A DNA stretch of 64,000 nt from Streptomyces shenzhenensis (lineage in GTDB: Bacteria > Actinomycetota > Actinomycetes > Streptomycetales > Streptomycetaceae). Location: positions 117,123 through 181,122 of the forward strand of contig NZ_PENI01000019.1 in NCBI RefSeq assembly GCF_003688995.1. Reading direction: 5' to 3'. The notes beneath the pieces were generated by a model. The model was not told the DNA's origin, made no database searches, and saw only the letters and a list, made by a program, of their open reading frames with translations. Numbering within the stretch: position 1 is the stretch's first letter; the number at the start of each line of letters is the position of its first letter. The translations under genes and the position numbers were made by a program. Below are positions 25,398 through 34,140 of the stretch, one piece after another.

Positions 25398-26462
25398 TCA
25401 GTCGTTCGACGCGTAGTGCGGCAGGACGTGCTCGGCGAACAGGCGCATGGTGCGGGCCGACTCCTCGAACGGCATAGCGCCGGAGATGACCTGGAGGCTG
25501 ATCGTGAAGTCGCCGAACCAGCCCCGGATGTCGTCGATCGCGGCCCGTACCTCGTCGGGGGTGCCGACGAGCGCCTTGCGTTCGGCGACGCTGCGGTCGA
25601 AGTCGCCGCGGCCCGCCTTCTCGACGATCTTCTCGTAGCCGGGGTAGTCGGCGCTGCGGGTCTCGCGCCACGCGGACACGGCGGACGCGAGGGCCTGATT
25701 GGCCCGCTCGGACGCCTGCTTGCCCTTCTCCCGGGCCTCCTCGCCGTCCTCGGCGAGGTAGCAGCTGTAGCTCATGTGGATGTCCTCCTCGCTGGGCTTG
25801 AAGCCCGCGGCGGAGGCAGCGTCGCGGTACAGGACGAGCGTCTTCTGCACCTGTTCGCGGGGGTTGATGGACGGGACGAGCATCACGCCGTGCCCGGCGC
25901 GGCCCGCGGCCTCCGCGGACGCCGGTGTCTTCGCGGTGGCGACGAGAATGCGCGGATGCGGGCGCTGCCAGGTGCGCGGAAACATGGTGACCGGGCCGAA
26001 GCGGTGGAAGGTGCCCTGCCAGACGACGTCCTCCTCCGCCCACAGCCGGCGGACGGCCTCGACGCCCTCGTCGAAGCGGGCCCGGCTCTCGTCCATCGAG
26101 ACCTCGAACGCGGTGAACTCGTCGGGCAGGAACGCCCGTCCGAAGCCCACGTCCAGGCGGCCCTGGGAGATGTTGTCGAGCATGGCGAGCTTGCCCGCGA
26201 GCTTCAGCGGGTGCGTGAAGGCGGGCAGTACGGCGCCGGTGACGAGGCGGACGCGGCGGGTACGGGCCGCCGCGGCGGCGAGGAAGGTCACCGGGTCGGG
26301 GCTGTAGCCGCCGTACTCGTGGAAGTAGTGCTCGACGGTCTTGACGTGGTGGAAGCCGAGTTCGTCGGCGAGTTCGGCCAGCCGCAGCGACTCCTCGAAG
26401 TGCTGTCCGGCGGGCTTCTCCGCAGGTCCCACGGTGGGAAAGAGGTTGATGCCGAACTTCAT
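25398..26462 (-). CDS. Luciferase-like flavin-dependent monooxygenase
   Basis: A 354-residue LLM-class enzyme (TIM-barrel, FMN supplied as reduced flavin). Motifs: GINLFPTVGP, LGFHHVKTVEHYFHEYGG, VRLVTGAVLPAFTHPLKLAGKLAMLDNISQGRLDVGFGR and GTPDEVRAAIDD. It overlaps the flavin reductase stop by 4 bases (ATGA), so reductase and oxygenase are co-translated as a two-component system. In aromatic polyketide pathways such enzymes carry out epoxidation or Baeyer-Villiger-like oxidation. In rishirilide synthesis a luciferase-like monooxygenase with a flavin reductase is known to drive oxidative backbone rearrangement; equivalence here is inferred from the gene set. Confidence 0.9.
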   Translation of the reverse strand: MKFGINLFPTVGPAEKPAGQHFEESLRLAELADELGFHHVKTVEHYFHEYGGYSPDPVTFLAAAAARTRRVRLVTGAVLPAFTHPLKLAGKLAMLDNISQGRLDVGFGRAFLPDEFTAFEVSMDESRARFDEGVEAVRRLWAEEDVVWQGTFHRFGPVTMFPRTWQRPHPRILVATAKTPASAEAAGRAGHGVMLVPSINPREQVQKTLVLYRDAASAAGFKPSEEDIHMSYSCYLAEDGEEAREKGKQASERANQALASAVSAWRETRSADYPGYEKIVEKAGRGDFDRSVAERKALVGTPDEVRAAIDDIRGWFGDFTISLQVISGAMPFEESARTMRLFAEHVLPHYASND

Positions 26463-27016
26463 GGAGTCCCCTCGATGTGATGGCCGGACCAGGACGGCCA
26501 GTCGGTCGTCGCGGTCCCGGACAGGGCGGGTACGGGCAGGTGGATGTAGTCGCGTTCGTGGTAGAGCATCGGCGCGCGGCCGTGCAGGGCGGCGCCCTCG
26601 ATCCCGCCCAGGAACACGGTGTGGTCACCGGCCGGGATCTCCTGGTGCACAAGGCACTCGGCGACGGCGCTGAGGTGGTGCGCCGGCAGCAGCGGGGCAC
26701 CGGCGGCGCGCTCGGAGGGCCGCCAGTCGAGCCCGGCGAACTTCTGGGTGCTCTTGCCGGCGAAGCGCTCCGAGAGCCGCTCGTTGTGCACGGCGAGGAA
26801 GTTGACCGCGAAGCCGCCCGAGTGCCGGATCGCGGCGAGGGTCCGGGACCCGGTGCCCACGCAGACGAGCAGTAGCGGCGGTTCCATCGACACGGAGGTG
26901 ACGGCGCTGGTCGTCAGACCGCTCGGCCGGCTTTCGGGGCCTGCAGCGGTGACGATGCAGACCGCGGCCGGGTGCGCGCTGAACACCGCGCGGAACAGTT
27001 CGTCATCGATCGCCAT
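26459..27016 (-). CDS. Flavin reductase, partner of the luciferase-like monooxygenase
   Basis: A 185-residue HpaC/ActVB-type NAD(P)H:flavin reductase. Split-barrel motifs are VCIVTAAGPESRPSGLTTSAVTSVSMEPPLLLVCV, with S-RTLAAIRHSGGFAVNFLA and LDWRPSERAAGAPLL following. It releases reduced flavin for the oxygenase encoded next (ATGA overlap) and perhaps for the second luciferase-like enzyme at 37553. ATG 27016 has GGAGGA about ten bases upstream. The 25-bp gap to the phosphotransferase gene suggests one operon. Confidence 0.92.
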   Translation of the reverse strand: MAIDDELFRAVFSAHPAAVCIVTAAGPESRPSGLTTSAVTSVSMEPPLLLVCVGTGSRTLAAIRHSGGFAVNFLAVHNERLSERFAGKSTQKFAGLDWRPSERAAGAPLLPAHHLSAVAECLVHQEIPAGDHTVFLGGIEGAALHGRAPMLYHERDYIHLPVPALSGTATTDWPSWSGHHIEGTP

Positions 27017-27041
27017 GGTCCGTAGCTCCTCCCTTGCCCGC

Positions 27042-28169
27042 TCAGGCTGTCCGCGGGCGCTGGAGCGCGGGTCCATACCCTCTGGAAGGCGCTGCCGAGC
27101 CGTTCTCCTCCAGCACTCTCCCCAGCAGTGCCGTCGCGTTGCGGTGCAGCGGGAAGTTCGTGCCGGGAGGCAGGATGCCGCTCTCGTCGAGCAGCCGGGC
27201 CACACGGGCGGTGATGACGCAGAACCGGTAGGCGGCGAACACCTCGTGGTACGGAAGGTGCCGCGCCGTGCGCCCGGTGCGTTCCTCCCAGCGGGCCACG
27301 GTCTCGGCCCGGCCGGGCAGCCCGGTGAGCCGGCAAGCGCCTATGCCCTCGCTGAGGTGCCGGTCCATGTGCAGGTACCAGGCGAGGTCGGCCTCGGCCG
27401 GCCCCAGTGCGGCCATCTCCCAGTCGAGCAGCGCGGAAGGCCGCGTACCCACGTAGATGATGTTGCCGATCCTGGCGTCGCCCCAGAGCAGCGACGTCGA
27501 GCCCTCGTCGTCGGGCACGTGGGCGTGCAGCCAGCGGAGGGCGGCGTCCGCGGTCGTGTTGTCGTCGGCGACCCCGTAGAAGTCGAGGTGGTGGGTGAAG
27601 TGCCGCAGCAGCTGCCCCGATCCGGTGGGGCCGAACTCGGGCCGGTCCAGGAAGTCGGCGCCCGTCTCCTTCGGATCGAGGCGGTGGACGGCAGCGAGCG
27701 CGTCCACTCCCCCGTTCCACACTGCGGCCCGGTCCGCGGGCGGCAACTCGGCGAGCCAGCCCTGCCGGTGGTAGGAGGGCAGATCGGCGGGCACCTGTCC
27801 GTCGACGCGTTCCATGACGAGGAACGGCGCGCCCAGATACTCGGCGGAGGGCTCGTCCCACAGCACCCTCGGTACGGGCAGGCCGGTGTCCCCGAGAAGC
27901 TTCAGCAAACGGACCTGGCCATCCCAGAAGTCCTCGGGGAAGACCCGGTGCCCGGTTGGGGCGACCCGGACGGCGAGCGCCTGCCACCGACGGGTGCCGG
28001 CCTCGGTCCACTCGGCGTCGAACAGCAGGATCTCGCCGGAGAAGCCGGCCTCCTCCGGCACGGTGACGGGTCCGAGCTCGACCGCGCCGATCTCGTCGGA
28101 GCGGGTGCCGAACCAGTGGGTGAGCACGGCGCGGGTCAGGTCGGGGTCGCGTTGCAGGGGTACGGGCAC
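27042..28169 (-). CDS. APH-family phosphotransferase-like protein
   Basis: A 375-residue protein of the aminoglycoside phosphotransferase/choline kinase fold. The catalytic loop reads LLWGDARIGNII, where most relatives have HGD; the Asp and Asn are kept. The metal-binding motif is ALLDWEMAALG. The N-terminal lobe has FLVMERVDGQVP. It starts with GTG at 28169 behind GAGGAG. It lies between a small SARP and the flavin reductase on the same strand. Its substrate is unknown: it might phosphorylate a pathway intermediate, self-protect, or belong to the acyl-CoA-linked APH subgroup. A similar gene is present in rishirilide-type clusters as I recall. Confidence 0.82.
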   Translation of the reverse strand: MPVPLQRDPDLTRAVLTHWFGTRSDEIGAVELGPVTVPEEAGFSGEILLFDAEWTEAGTRRWQALAVRVAPTGHRVFPEDFWDGQVRLLKLLGDTGLPVPRVLWDEPSAEYLGAPFLVMERVDGQVPADLPSYHRQGWLAELPPADRAAVWNGGVDALAAVHRLDPKETGADFLDRPEFGPTGSGQLLRHFTHHLDFYGVADDNTTADAALRWLHAHVPDDEGSTSLLWGDARIGNIIYVGTRPSALLDWEMAALGPAEADLAWYLHMDRHLSEGIGACRLTGLPGRAETVARWEERTGRTARHLPYHEVFAAYRFCVITARVARLLDESGILPPGTNFPLHRNATALLGRVLEENGSAAPSRGYGPALQRPRTA

Positions 28170-28179
28170 GGGGGTCTCC

Positions 28180-28983
28180 TCACGCCCGGCGCCGGCCGGG
28201 AAGGGACGGAAGGACGGGCGGGAAGGGAGCGACGACGCCGTGCCGGATCGCGGACTGCAGCCGCCCGATCACGGGGCCCGGCGCGACGCCCAGGTCGCGG
28301 GCAAGCCGGCCGCTGAGCCGGGAGGCGACGTCGAGCGCGTCTGCGGCCCGCCCGGTCTGGTAGAGCGCGGTCATGTATCGGGCGTGCAGGGATTCGTGAG
28401 TGGGATGGCGGCGGGTGAGCACGGCGAGTTCGGCTAACACGTCGCGGTACCGTCCGAGCCGGAGCCGCGCGTCGAGGTATGCCACGTGGACCTCCAGGCG
28501 GCGCCCCTCCCAGTGGGTGACGGCGGGCTGCAGCACCGGTCCGGTGCGCACGTCCGCGAGGACGGGCCTCTCCCAGAGGGCGAGCGCGCGGCGCAGAAGC
28601 CGCGCGACGGTGGCGTCGTCGGCGGCCCGGCCCGCCTGCTCGACGAGCTGCTCGAACCTGAGCAGGTCCAGCTCCTCGGGTCGCACGGCGATGAGGTAGC
28701 CCTGTCCGGTCCTCCTGAGCCGGTTGTGGGCGGCCCCGCGGGAGCCGATGGACGGCATCCGGGCGAGCAGCCGGCGCAGGTGCATCACGTACGTCTGCAG
28801 GGTGGTGGCCGCGCTGGGCGGCGGGCGCTCGCCCCAGATCTCGGTCACACAGGTGCGGACGGGCATGACTTCTCCCGCGTGGAGCAACAGCAGTCCGAGC
28901 AGCTGGCGTTGCTTGGGCGCGGTGGGCAGATGGCGGCCGTCGCTGTCCTCGACGGACAGTCCCCCGAGCACGCCGAATTCCAT
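28180..28983 (-). CDS. Small SARP-family pathway activator with a TTA codon
   Basis: A 267-residue Streptomyces antibiotic regulatory protein. The OmpR-like winged helix occupies residues about 1-95 (PKQRQLLGLLLLHAGEVM, TLQTYVMHLRRLL) and the bacterial transcriptional activation domain about 100-250 (YLDARLRLGRYRDVLAEL, ARYMTALYQTGRAADAL). It should bind direct repeats and recruit RNA polymerase at cluster promoters. Leu183 is encoded by TTA (28435-28437), so translation should wait for the bldA tRNA late in growth. ATG 28983 has an AGAGG site. It is divergent from the metallo-beta-lactamase-fold gene across 130 bp and heads the operon running to the ABC transporter. Confidence 0.93.
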   Translation of the reverse strand: MEFGVLGGLSVEDSDGRHLPTAPKQRQLLGLLLLHAGEVMPVRTCVTEIWGERPPPSAATTLQTYVMHLRRLLARMPSIGSRGAAHNRLRRTGQGYLIAVRPEELDLLRFEQLVEQAGRAADDATVARLLRRALALWERPVLADVRTGPVLQPAVTHWEGRRLEVHVAYLDARLRLGRYRDVLAELAVLTRRHPTHESLHARYMTALYQTGRAADALDVASRLSGRLARDLGVAPGPVIGRLQSAIRHGVVAPFPPVLPSLPGRRRA

Positions 28984-29113
28984 CGTGGTTCCTCTCGTCG
29001 CCGGGTGCGGTGGTTCACGGGCGGTTTCCGCGGCTCCTCCAGCGGCGCTCCACCGGGTGTCGGCCCAATGGACGGGCAGGAAGCCGAGATCGTGCGGGAC
29101 AGGTGGTGGAGTC

Positions 29114-30019
29114 ATGCCGGGGACAGTGGTGACGGTGGCCGACGGGGTGCACGCGTATGTTCAGGAACCGGGCGGCTGGTGCGTGAACAACGCCGGGATC
29201 GTCGTGGGTGAGGACACGGTCCTCGTCGTCGACACAGCGGCCACGGAGAAGCGGGCGCTCGCGCTGCGGGACACGGTGGACGCGCTGGCGCCGGGTCCGC
29301 GCCGGATCGTGGTGAGCACCCACCACCACGGCGATCACACCTTCGGCAACCATGTGTTCTCCGGCCCGCACACGCTGCTGGTCAGCCATGACGCCGGTCC
29401 CGCCGAACTGGTGCGCAAGGGCACTGCGCTGCAGTCGATGTGGCCGCATGTCGAGTGGGGCCACACGCCGACCGTGCTGCCGACGCTGACCGTGCGCGCG
29501 GGGGCGACGCTGCACCTCGGCGACATCACCGCGGAGCTGATCCACCCCGGTGTCGCGCACACCTCGGACGACCTGGTGGTGTGGCTGCCCGAGCAGCGGG
29601 TGCTCTTCGCGGGCGACCTGGTGTTCTCCGGAGCCGCGCCGTTCGTGCTCATGGGTTCGCTCGCTGGGTCCCTCGCGGCGCTCGCGCGGCTGCGGGAGCT
29701 GGATCCACTGGTCGTCGTCGTCGGGCACGGCCGGGTCGGCGGACCGGAACTGCTCGCGTTCACCGAGGAGTACCTGCGCTGGGTCGCGGCGCTCGCCGAA
29801 CAGGGGCTCGCGGACGGGCTGAGCCCGCTGGAGACTGCGCAGGGCGCCGACGAAGGCGCGTTCGCGGCGCTGTTGGATCGCGAGCGGCTGGTCGGCAACC
29901 TCCACCGCGCCTTCCACGAGGCGGCCGGCGGCGCGCCCGGCGCCCGTATCGAATCGGCGCCGGCCATGCGCGAGATGGTCGCCTTCAACGGCGGCCGTCC
30001 CCTGCGCTGCCTCGCCTGA
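29114..30019 (+). CDS. Metallo-beta-lactamase-fold cyclase/thioesterase (ActIV-like role)
   Basis: A 301-residue MBL-fold hydrolase. The zinc ligands are in STHHHGDHTFGNHVF (HxHxDH), then His in LIHPGVAHTSDD and Asp in LFAGDLVFSG; a further His lies in VVVGHGRVGG. In type II clusters an enzyme of this fold (ActIV) closes the second ring and releases the chain from the ACP as a thioesterase, and this is the likeliest role here. GGTGGAG precedes ATG 29114. It is followed by an SDR reductase on the same strand after 205 bp. Confidence 0.85.
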   Translation: MPGTVVTVADGVHAYVQEPGGWCVNNAGIVVGEDTVLVVDTAATEKRALALRDTVDALAPGPRRIVVSTHHHGDHTFGNHVFSGPHTLLVSHDAGPAELVRKGTALQSMWPHVEWGHTPTVLPTLTVRAGATLHLGDITAELIHPGVAHTSDDLVVWLPEQRVLFAGDLVFSGAAPFVLMGSLAGSLAALARLRELDPLVVVVGHGRVGGPELLAFTEEYLRWVAALAEQGLADGLSPLETAQGADEGAFAALLDRERLVGNLHRAFHEAAGGAPGARIESAPAMREMVAFNGGRPLRCLA

Positions 30020-30224
30020 CGGCCGGTACAACCCCGGGCGCGGCGATATCCAGGTGTCCATGCCCCGCACCGTCTCGTCGCCCGCTGGAGCGGGGCTCCA
30101 GGTGCGCTGGACGGCACCCCGGGGCACCTCCCCGTACGTCGGCGTCTCCAGTCCCTCTCCGCCCATGCGCGAGCCGTGCCGCGCAGGCTCGGCGGAGTCC
30201 CGAAGCCGATGCTGTGGAGGAGAG

Positions 30225-30941
30225 ATGAAGTTGCGTGGCAGGACCGCGGTCGTCACCGGGGGAACCCGGGGGCTCGGCCGGGACGTGGCCAGCGCGCTCG
30301 CCGGTGCGGGCGCGACCGTCGTGGTGGCCGCCCGAGAAGTCCCGGACGACCCGGGCGAGGGCATCGTCGCGCTGAAAGCGGACGTGACGGCACCGGATTC
30401 GGTGGCGGCGCTGATGGACACGGTCCACGAGCAGTACGGAGGTCCGCACATCGTGGTCGCGAACGCGGGCGTGAGCCGCCCCGGCCCGGTCGCCGCGCTG
30501 TCCGTGGAGCACTGGAGCGAGGTCGTCGACACGAACCTGCACGGCGTGTTCAACACGGTGCGGGCGGCCCTGCCGTACGTGCGTGAGACGCAGGGGGGGC
30601 GGGTCATCACCATGTCCTCTCTCCTGGGTTCGCGGGCCACGCCGGGCGCGGTGGCGTACTGCGCGTCGAAGGCGGCTGTGGAGGCGTTCACCTCCGTCGC
30701 CGCGCTGGAGCTGGCTGCGGACGGGTTGACCGTGAATTGTGTAGCGCCGGGTTACATCGACTCCGGCATGGGAAGGGCGCTCATCGGCAACGAGGCTCTG
30801 TGGCCGAAGTTCGCCGAGACGCTCGCGGCCGGGCGGCCCGGTACGGGCGACGAGGTGGCCCAAGCGGTGCTGTTCCTGGCCTCGCCCGAGAGCAGCTACG
30901 TCAACGGTCAGATACTGCACGTGGACGGTGGGGTGCGCTGA
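30225..30941 (+). CDS. Short-chain dehydrogenase/reductase
   Basis: A 238-residue classical SDR. TVVTGGTRGLGRDVA binds NAD(P), VANAGVS is the NNAG-type motif, and Ser in TMSSLLGS with YCASKAAVEAF give the catalytic Ser-Tyr-Lys. GYIDSGMGRALIG and the C-terminal GQILHVDGGVR are usual. ATG 30225 is preceded by GGAGGAGAG. It reads with the MBL-fold gene and ends facing the ABM oxygenase gene. It probably reduces a ketone or quinone intermediate after cyclisation. The C9 ketoreductase is better assigned to 44787-45608. Confidence 0.9.
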   Translation: MKLRGRTAVVTGGTRGLGRDVASALAGAGATVVVAAREVPDDPGEGIVALKADVTAPDSVAALMDTVHEQYGGPHIVVANAGVSRPGPVAALSVEHWSEVVDTNLHGVFNTVRAALPYVRETQGGRVITMSSLLGSRATPGAVAYCASKAAVEAFTSVAALELAADGLTVNCVAPGYIDSGMGRALIGNEALWPKFAETLAAGRPGTGDEVAQAVLFLASPESSYVNGQILHVDGGVR

Positions 30942-31006
30942 GTACGCCCATGGGGACACCGCGGGCCGGCGCGTGGCGTACGCTCCGACCCGCGGTTCCG
31001 TCCGGT

Positions 31007-31309
31007 TCAGACCTGGGTGGCCTGCCCCTGCCGCACCGGCACGCTCAGGTGCGGCTCACCCTTGATGAGCCCGCTGAGCGCGTCGAGCCGACGGCGGAAC
31101 TCCGGCTCCGCAAGGGCTTTGCGGAAGGTGGCCTCGTCCTCCCATTCGGCGATGTTGAAGTAGACGGAGTCGTCCTTCGAGGACCGTACGAGGGAGTAGC
31201 GGATGAGGCCCTGCTGGGTCTCCATGAAGGCGCCGACCGCCTCGTAGCGGTTCTCGAACTCCTCGGCGTCCCCGATCAGGGTGAGCTTGTTGACGAACAC
31301 GACGGCCAT
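31007..31309 (-). CDS. ABM-domain oxygenase (anthrone/quinone-forming type)
   Basis: A 100-residue antibiotic biosynthesis monooxygenase domain protein (dimeric ferredoxin-like fold). Typical features: VVFVNKLTLIGDAEEFENRYEAV at the start, then RYSLVRSSKDDSVYFNIAEWED with the conserved W and N. Enzymes of this type, such as ActVA-ORF6 and TcmH, oxidise anthrones to anthraquinones without cofactor. The start has GAGGAGA upstream. It is last in the minus-strand group with the Old Yellow Enzyme and NTF2-like genes. Confidence 0.86.
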   Translation of the reverse strand: MAVVFVNKLTLIGDAEEFENRYEAVGAFMETQQGLIRYSLVRSSKDDSVYFNIAEWEDEATFRKALAEPEFRRRLDALSGLIKGEPHLSVPVRQGQATQV

Positions 31310-31403
31310 GGTGGTCTCCTCGGGTGGATGGTCGTTGGCGGGTGATGGTGAGAGGGCCGGCCGACACCGTGCCGCACAGACAAGGCCGTCCGGCGGGCGC
31401 CGG

Positions 31404-32492
31404 TCAGCCTGCGGGGCCCGCCGCGCTCGCGGCGAGGACCGGATAGTCGGTGTAGCCCCGGCTGCCGCCCTCGTAGAAGAACCGCGGATTCCAGGCGTTG
31501 AGCGGTGCGTGGGTGCGCAACCGCTCGGGCAGGTCAGGGTTGGCGAGGAACTGCCGGCCGAAGGAGAGCAGGTCGGCACTGTCGGCCAGGGCCTTGTCGG
31601 CGGCGGTGAGGGTGGCGCCGGTGTCGAGCGGCCCGGTCCCGGCATTGACGACGACGGTGCGCCGCCACCGTCGGCTCAGCTCGTGGACGAGGTCGAGGTC
31701 GCTGCCCGCGACGAAGTGGACATGGCCGAGGCCGAGCGCGTCGAGTGCGTCGAGCAGTACCGGGTACACATCGGCCCGGTCCGGCTCGGACATGTCGTTG
31801 AGCGGGAAGCCCGGGGAGAGCCGGATGCCGGTGCGTTCCGGCCCGATCTCCGCGGCGATGGCCCGCGCGACCTCGAGAGTGAACCGGATGCGGCCCTCGG
31901 CGTCGCCGCCGTACTCGTCCTCGCGTACATTGCTCACCGGTGACAGGAACTGGTGCAGCAGGTAGCCGTTGGCACCGTGGATCTCGACGCCGTCGAAGCC
32001 GATGCGGGCGGCGGTACTGGCGCAGCGCGCGAAGTCCTCGATTGTGGCGGCGATGGTGTCGGCGGTCAGCGGACGCGGCATCGGATAGGCAGGCTTGCCG
32101 CGGAAGATCCGGGCGACTCCGTCGGCCCGGACGGCGGACGGCGCGACGGGTACTTCGCCGTGCAGGTCGGGGTGGCTGATCCGGCCCGCGTGCATGATCT
32201 GGAGGTACATCCGCCCGCCCGCGCTGTGCACGGTGTGGACGATCTCGTCCCAGGCGCGGGCCTGTTCGGCGGTGTGCAGCCGGACGCTGTGGGCATGGCC
32301 GACGGCGACCGGGCTCGGGTGGGTGGCTTCGCTGATGACGAGTCCGGCGGTGGCGCGCTGCGCGTAGTACTCGGCCATGACCGGCAGCGGTGTGCCGTCG
32401 GCACTGGTGCGGCCGCGGCCCATCGGGGACATGACGATCCGGTTCGGCAGGGTGAGGCCGCCGAACGGGACCGGGTCGAAGAGGCCGCTCAT
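31404..32492 (-). CDS. NADH:flavin oxidoreductase (Old Yellow Enzyme family)
   Basis: A 362-residue FMN TIM-barrel ene-reductase. Family motifs: LFDPVPFGGLTLPNRIVMSPM, QIMHAGRISHPDL, FDGVEIHGANGYLLHQFLSP (the His-x-x-Asn substrate pair) and LLSFGRQFLANPDLPERL. It normally reduces activated C=C bonds with NADPH, but in rishirilide-type clusters a homologue takes part in oxidative or reductive tailoring of the anthracene. It overlaps the NTF2-like gene by 4 bases, so the two are co-translated. Confidence 0.92.
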   Translation of the reverse strand: MSGLFDPVPFGGLTLPNRIVMSPMGRGRTSADGTPLPVMAEYYAQRATAGLVISEATHPSPVAVGHAHSVRLHTAEQARAWDEIVHTVHSAGGRMYLQIMHAGRISHPDLHGEVPVAPSAVRADGVARIFRGKPAYPMPRPLTADTIAATIEDFARCASTAARIGFDGVEIHGANGYLLHQFLSPVSNVREDEYGGDAEGRIRFTLEVARAIAAEIGPERTGIRLSPGFPLNDMSEPDRADVYPVLLDALDALGLGHVHFVAGSDLDLVHELSRRWRRTVVVNAGTGPLDTGATLTAADKALADSADLLSFGRQFLANPDLPERLRTHAPLNAWNPRFFYEGGSRGYTDYPVLAASAAGPAG

Positions 32493-32974
32493 GCCCCGGC
32501 CTCGGTGACGGCTTCGATGCCGGTGATCGTCTCGGCACCGTCGTGGCTGATGTAGCGGCTGCGCACGAACCAGGTCCCGTCCCGGCGTTCCAGGACGTCC
32601 TTGGCGGTGGTGCTCAGGTACAGCCGGGGCTCGCCGCCCTTCGGGGTCTCGAACACGACAGCGTAGTAGCGAGTGCGCACCACGTCGGGCTCGACGGGTT
32701 CCGCGGCGACCATGCCGAACCAGTGGCGGCGGGTCAGACCGCGCGCGGCGAGCGCGGCGATGCCCTTGCGCATGCCTGCGGCGATGTCCGCCCGGCCACG
32801 CTTGACGCCGGGCTTGACGTTCTGGGCGAACGTTCCGTGCTCGGTGAACTGTTCGGCCCACTCCTCCGCCCGGCCTGCGTCCAGCAGCTGCGCGTGCCCG
32901 GCGTAGAACTGAATGATGGCCGCGTAGTCCAGGTCGGACACGGTCTTGGTGTCCGGCGGTGCGGTCCGCGTCAC
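32489..32974 (-). CDS. SnoaL/NTF2-like protein
   Basis: A 161-residue protein of the cone-shaped NTF2/SnoaL fold (YAAIIQFYAGHAQLLDAGRAEEW near the start, then FTEHGTFAQNV and a C-terminal TWFVRSRYISHDG). Members of this fold act as polyketide cyclases, hydroxylases or small-ligand enzymes. Its role here may be a later ring closure or dehydration. It starts with GTG 32974 behind AGGAGGA and is coupled to the Old Yellow Enzyme gene by an ATGA overlap. Confidence 0.75.
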   Translation of the reverse strand: MTRTAPPDTKTVSDLDYAAIIQFYAGHAQLLDAGRAEEWAEQFTEHGTFAQNVKPGVKRGRADIAAGMRKGIAALAARGLTRRHWFGMVAAEPVEPDVVRTRYYAVVFETPKGGEPRLYLSTTAKDVLERRDGTWFVRSRYISHDGAETITGIEAVTEAGA

Positions 32975-33092
32975 GGTCTTCCTCCTGTGCTTCGTGGGCG
33001 CCGGTCGGGCGCTGGGGTCCCGGCCAGGTTTTCCGGTTCCGGTGGAGCGGGCGTGGAGTCCGGCTCCACCCGTACGGCACCGCGCCGCGGGG

Positions 33093-33917
33093 TCAGCCGG
33101 CCGGACGCAGCGACACTGGCGGACTGTCCGGCCCCGGCAGGTACACGGACTCGGTGACAGGCGCGGAGTTGAGCAGATCGGCGTGCAGATCCCGTATCCG
33201 GGTCGAAGGCTCCAGGCCGAGTTCTGTGCTGAAGGTGCGGCGGAGCCGGGTGAACACCTCCAGGGCGTCGGCGGTGCGCCCGGACCGGTAGAGGGCGATC
33301 ATCAGCTGGGCATGCAGATTCTCGTACGTGGGGTACTGGCGGGTGAGCACCCTGAGTTCGCCGATGAGCTGGTGATGGCGGCCGATCCTCAGGTCGGCGT
33401 CGATGCGCTGTTCGAGGGCTCCGAGCCAGGTCTCCCGCAGTCCGCTGAGCCGGGTGCGCAACACCGGTCCACACGTGACGTCGGCGAGCGCCTTGCCGGA
33501 CCACAGGCCGAGGGCGCTGTGCAGCAGTTCGGACTCGCGGGCGTGGTCGCCGACGATTCGGGCAAGGGACGCCTGCTCGACGAGCTTCTCGAACTGGTGC
33601 AGGTCCAGTCGACCGGCACCGACGGCGAGGAGGTAGCCGCGGTCGCGGGTCTCCAAGTGCATTGCCGCGGGGGCTCCGGTGGCGGACACGGCGCTTCTGA
33701 GCGTCTTACGCGTCTGCATCACGTAGGTCTGGAGGGTGGAGTGGGCGCTGTGCGGGGGCGAGTCCGCCCACAGCTCATCGACGCATTCGTCGACGGTAAC
33801 GACCTGCCCGGCGTGGAGCAGCAGCAAGGCCAGAAGCTGACGCTGCTTCGGGGCCCGCGGGGTGACAGTCCGCAGACCTTCAGTGAGAGTGAGTGGGCCG
33901 AGGATCCGTACGTACAT
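33093..33917 (-). CDS. Small SARP-family pathway activator, second copy
   Basis: A 274-residue SARP with the same plan as 28180-28983: winged helix (PKQRQLLALLLLHAGQVV, STLQTYVMQTRKTLRS) then activation domain (LEQRIDADLRIGRHHQLIGEL, AQLMIALYRSGRTADALEVF). ATG 33917 has CTGGAGG just upstream. I found no in-frame TTA codon, unlike the other two SARPs. It heads the minus-strand group with the NTF2-like, Old Yellow Enzyme and ABM genes, mirroring how the other small SARP heads its own operon. Confidence 0.92.
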   Translation of the reverse strand: MYVRILGPLTLTEGLRTVTPRAPKQRQLLALLLLHAGQVVTVDECVDELWADSPPHSAHSTLQTYVMQTRKTLRSAVSATGAPAAMHLETRDRGYLLAVGAGRLDLHQFEKLVEQASLARIVGDHARESELLHSALGLWSGKALADVTCGPVLRTRLSGLRETWLGALEQRIDADLRIGRHHQLIGELRVLTRQYPTYENLHAQLMIALYRSGRTADALEVFTRLRRTFSTELGLEPSTRIRDLHADLLNSAPVTESVYLPGPDSPPVSLRPAG

Positions 33918-34140
33918 CTCGCCTCCAGGACGGGCTGGATCGGGGACGCACACCATCCTGTTCCTCGGTTCTTGCGCCTCACTTTCCGTAGCCTTTCACC
34001 CCAGTGAGGTTCCCCTATTACAGACACACCACAGGCATCGCCGTCATGAAGCCGCAATACGGCGTTGAGATAGCCGTCCGCGACGAGCCGAGGCGCCCTC
34101 CGCCCAGGACGCGTCCACCACTCCTTTCACCGACGCGCTC

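Noticed and set aside
29015..30691. A 558-residue minus-strand frame opposite the MBL-fold and SDR genes
   Set aside because: It is antisense shadow coding; both forward genes have full motif sets and good ribosome sites.
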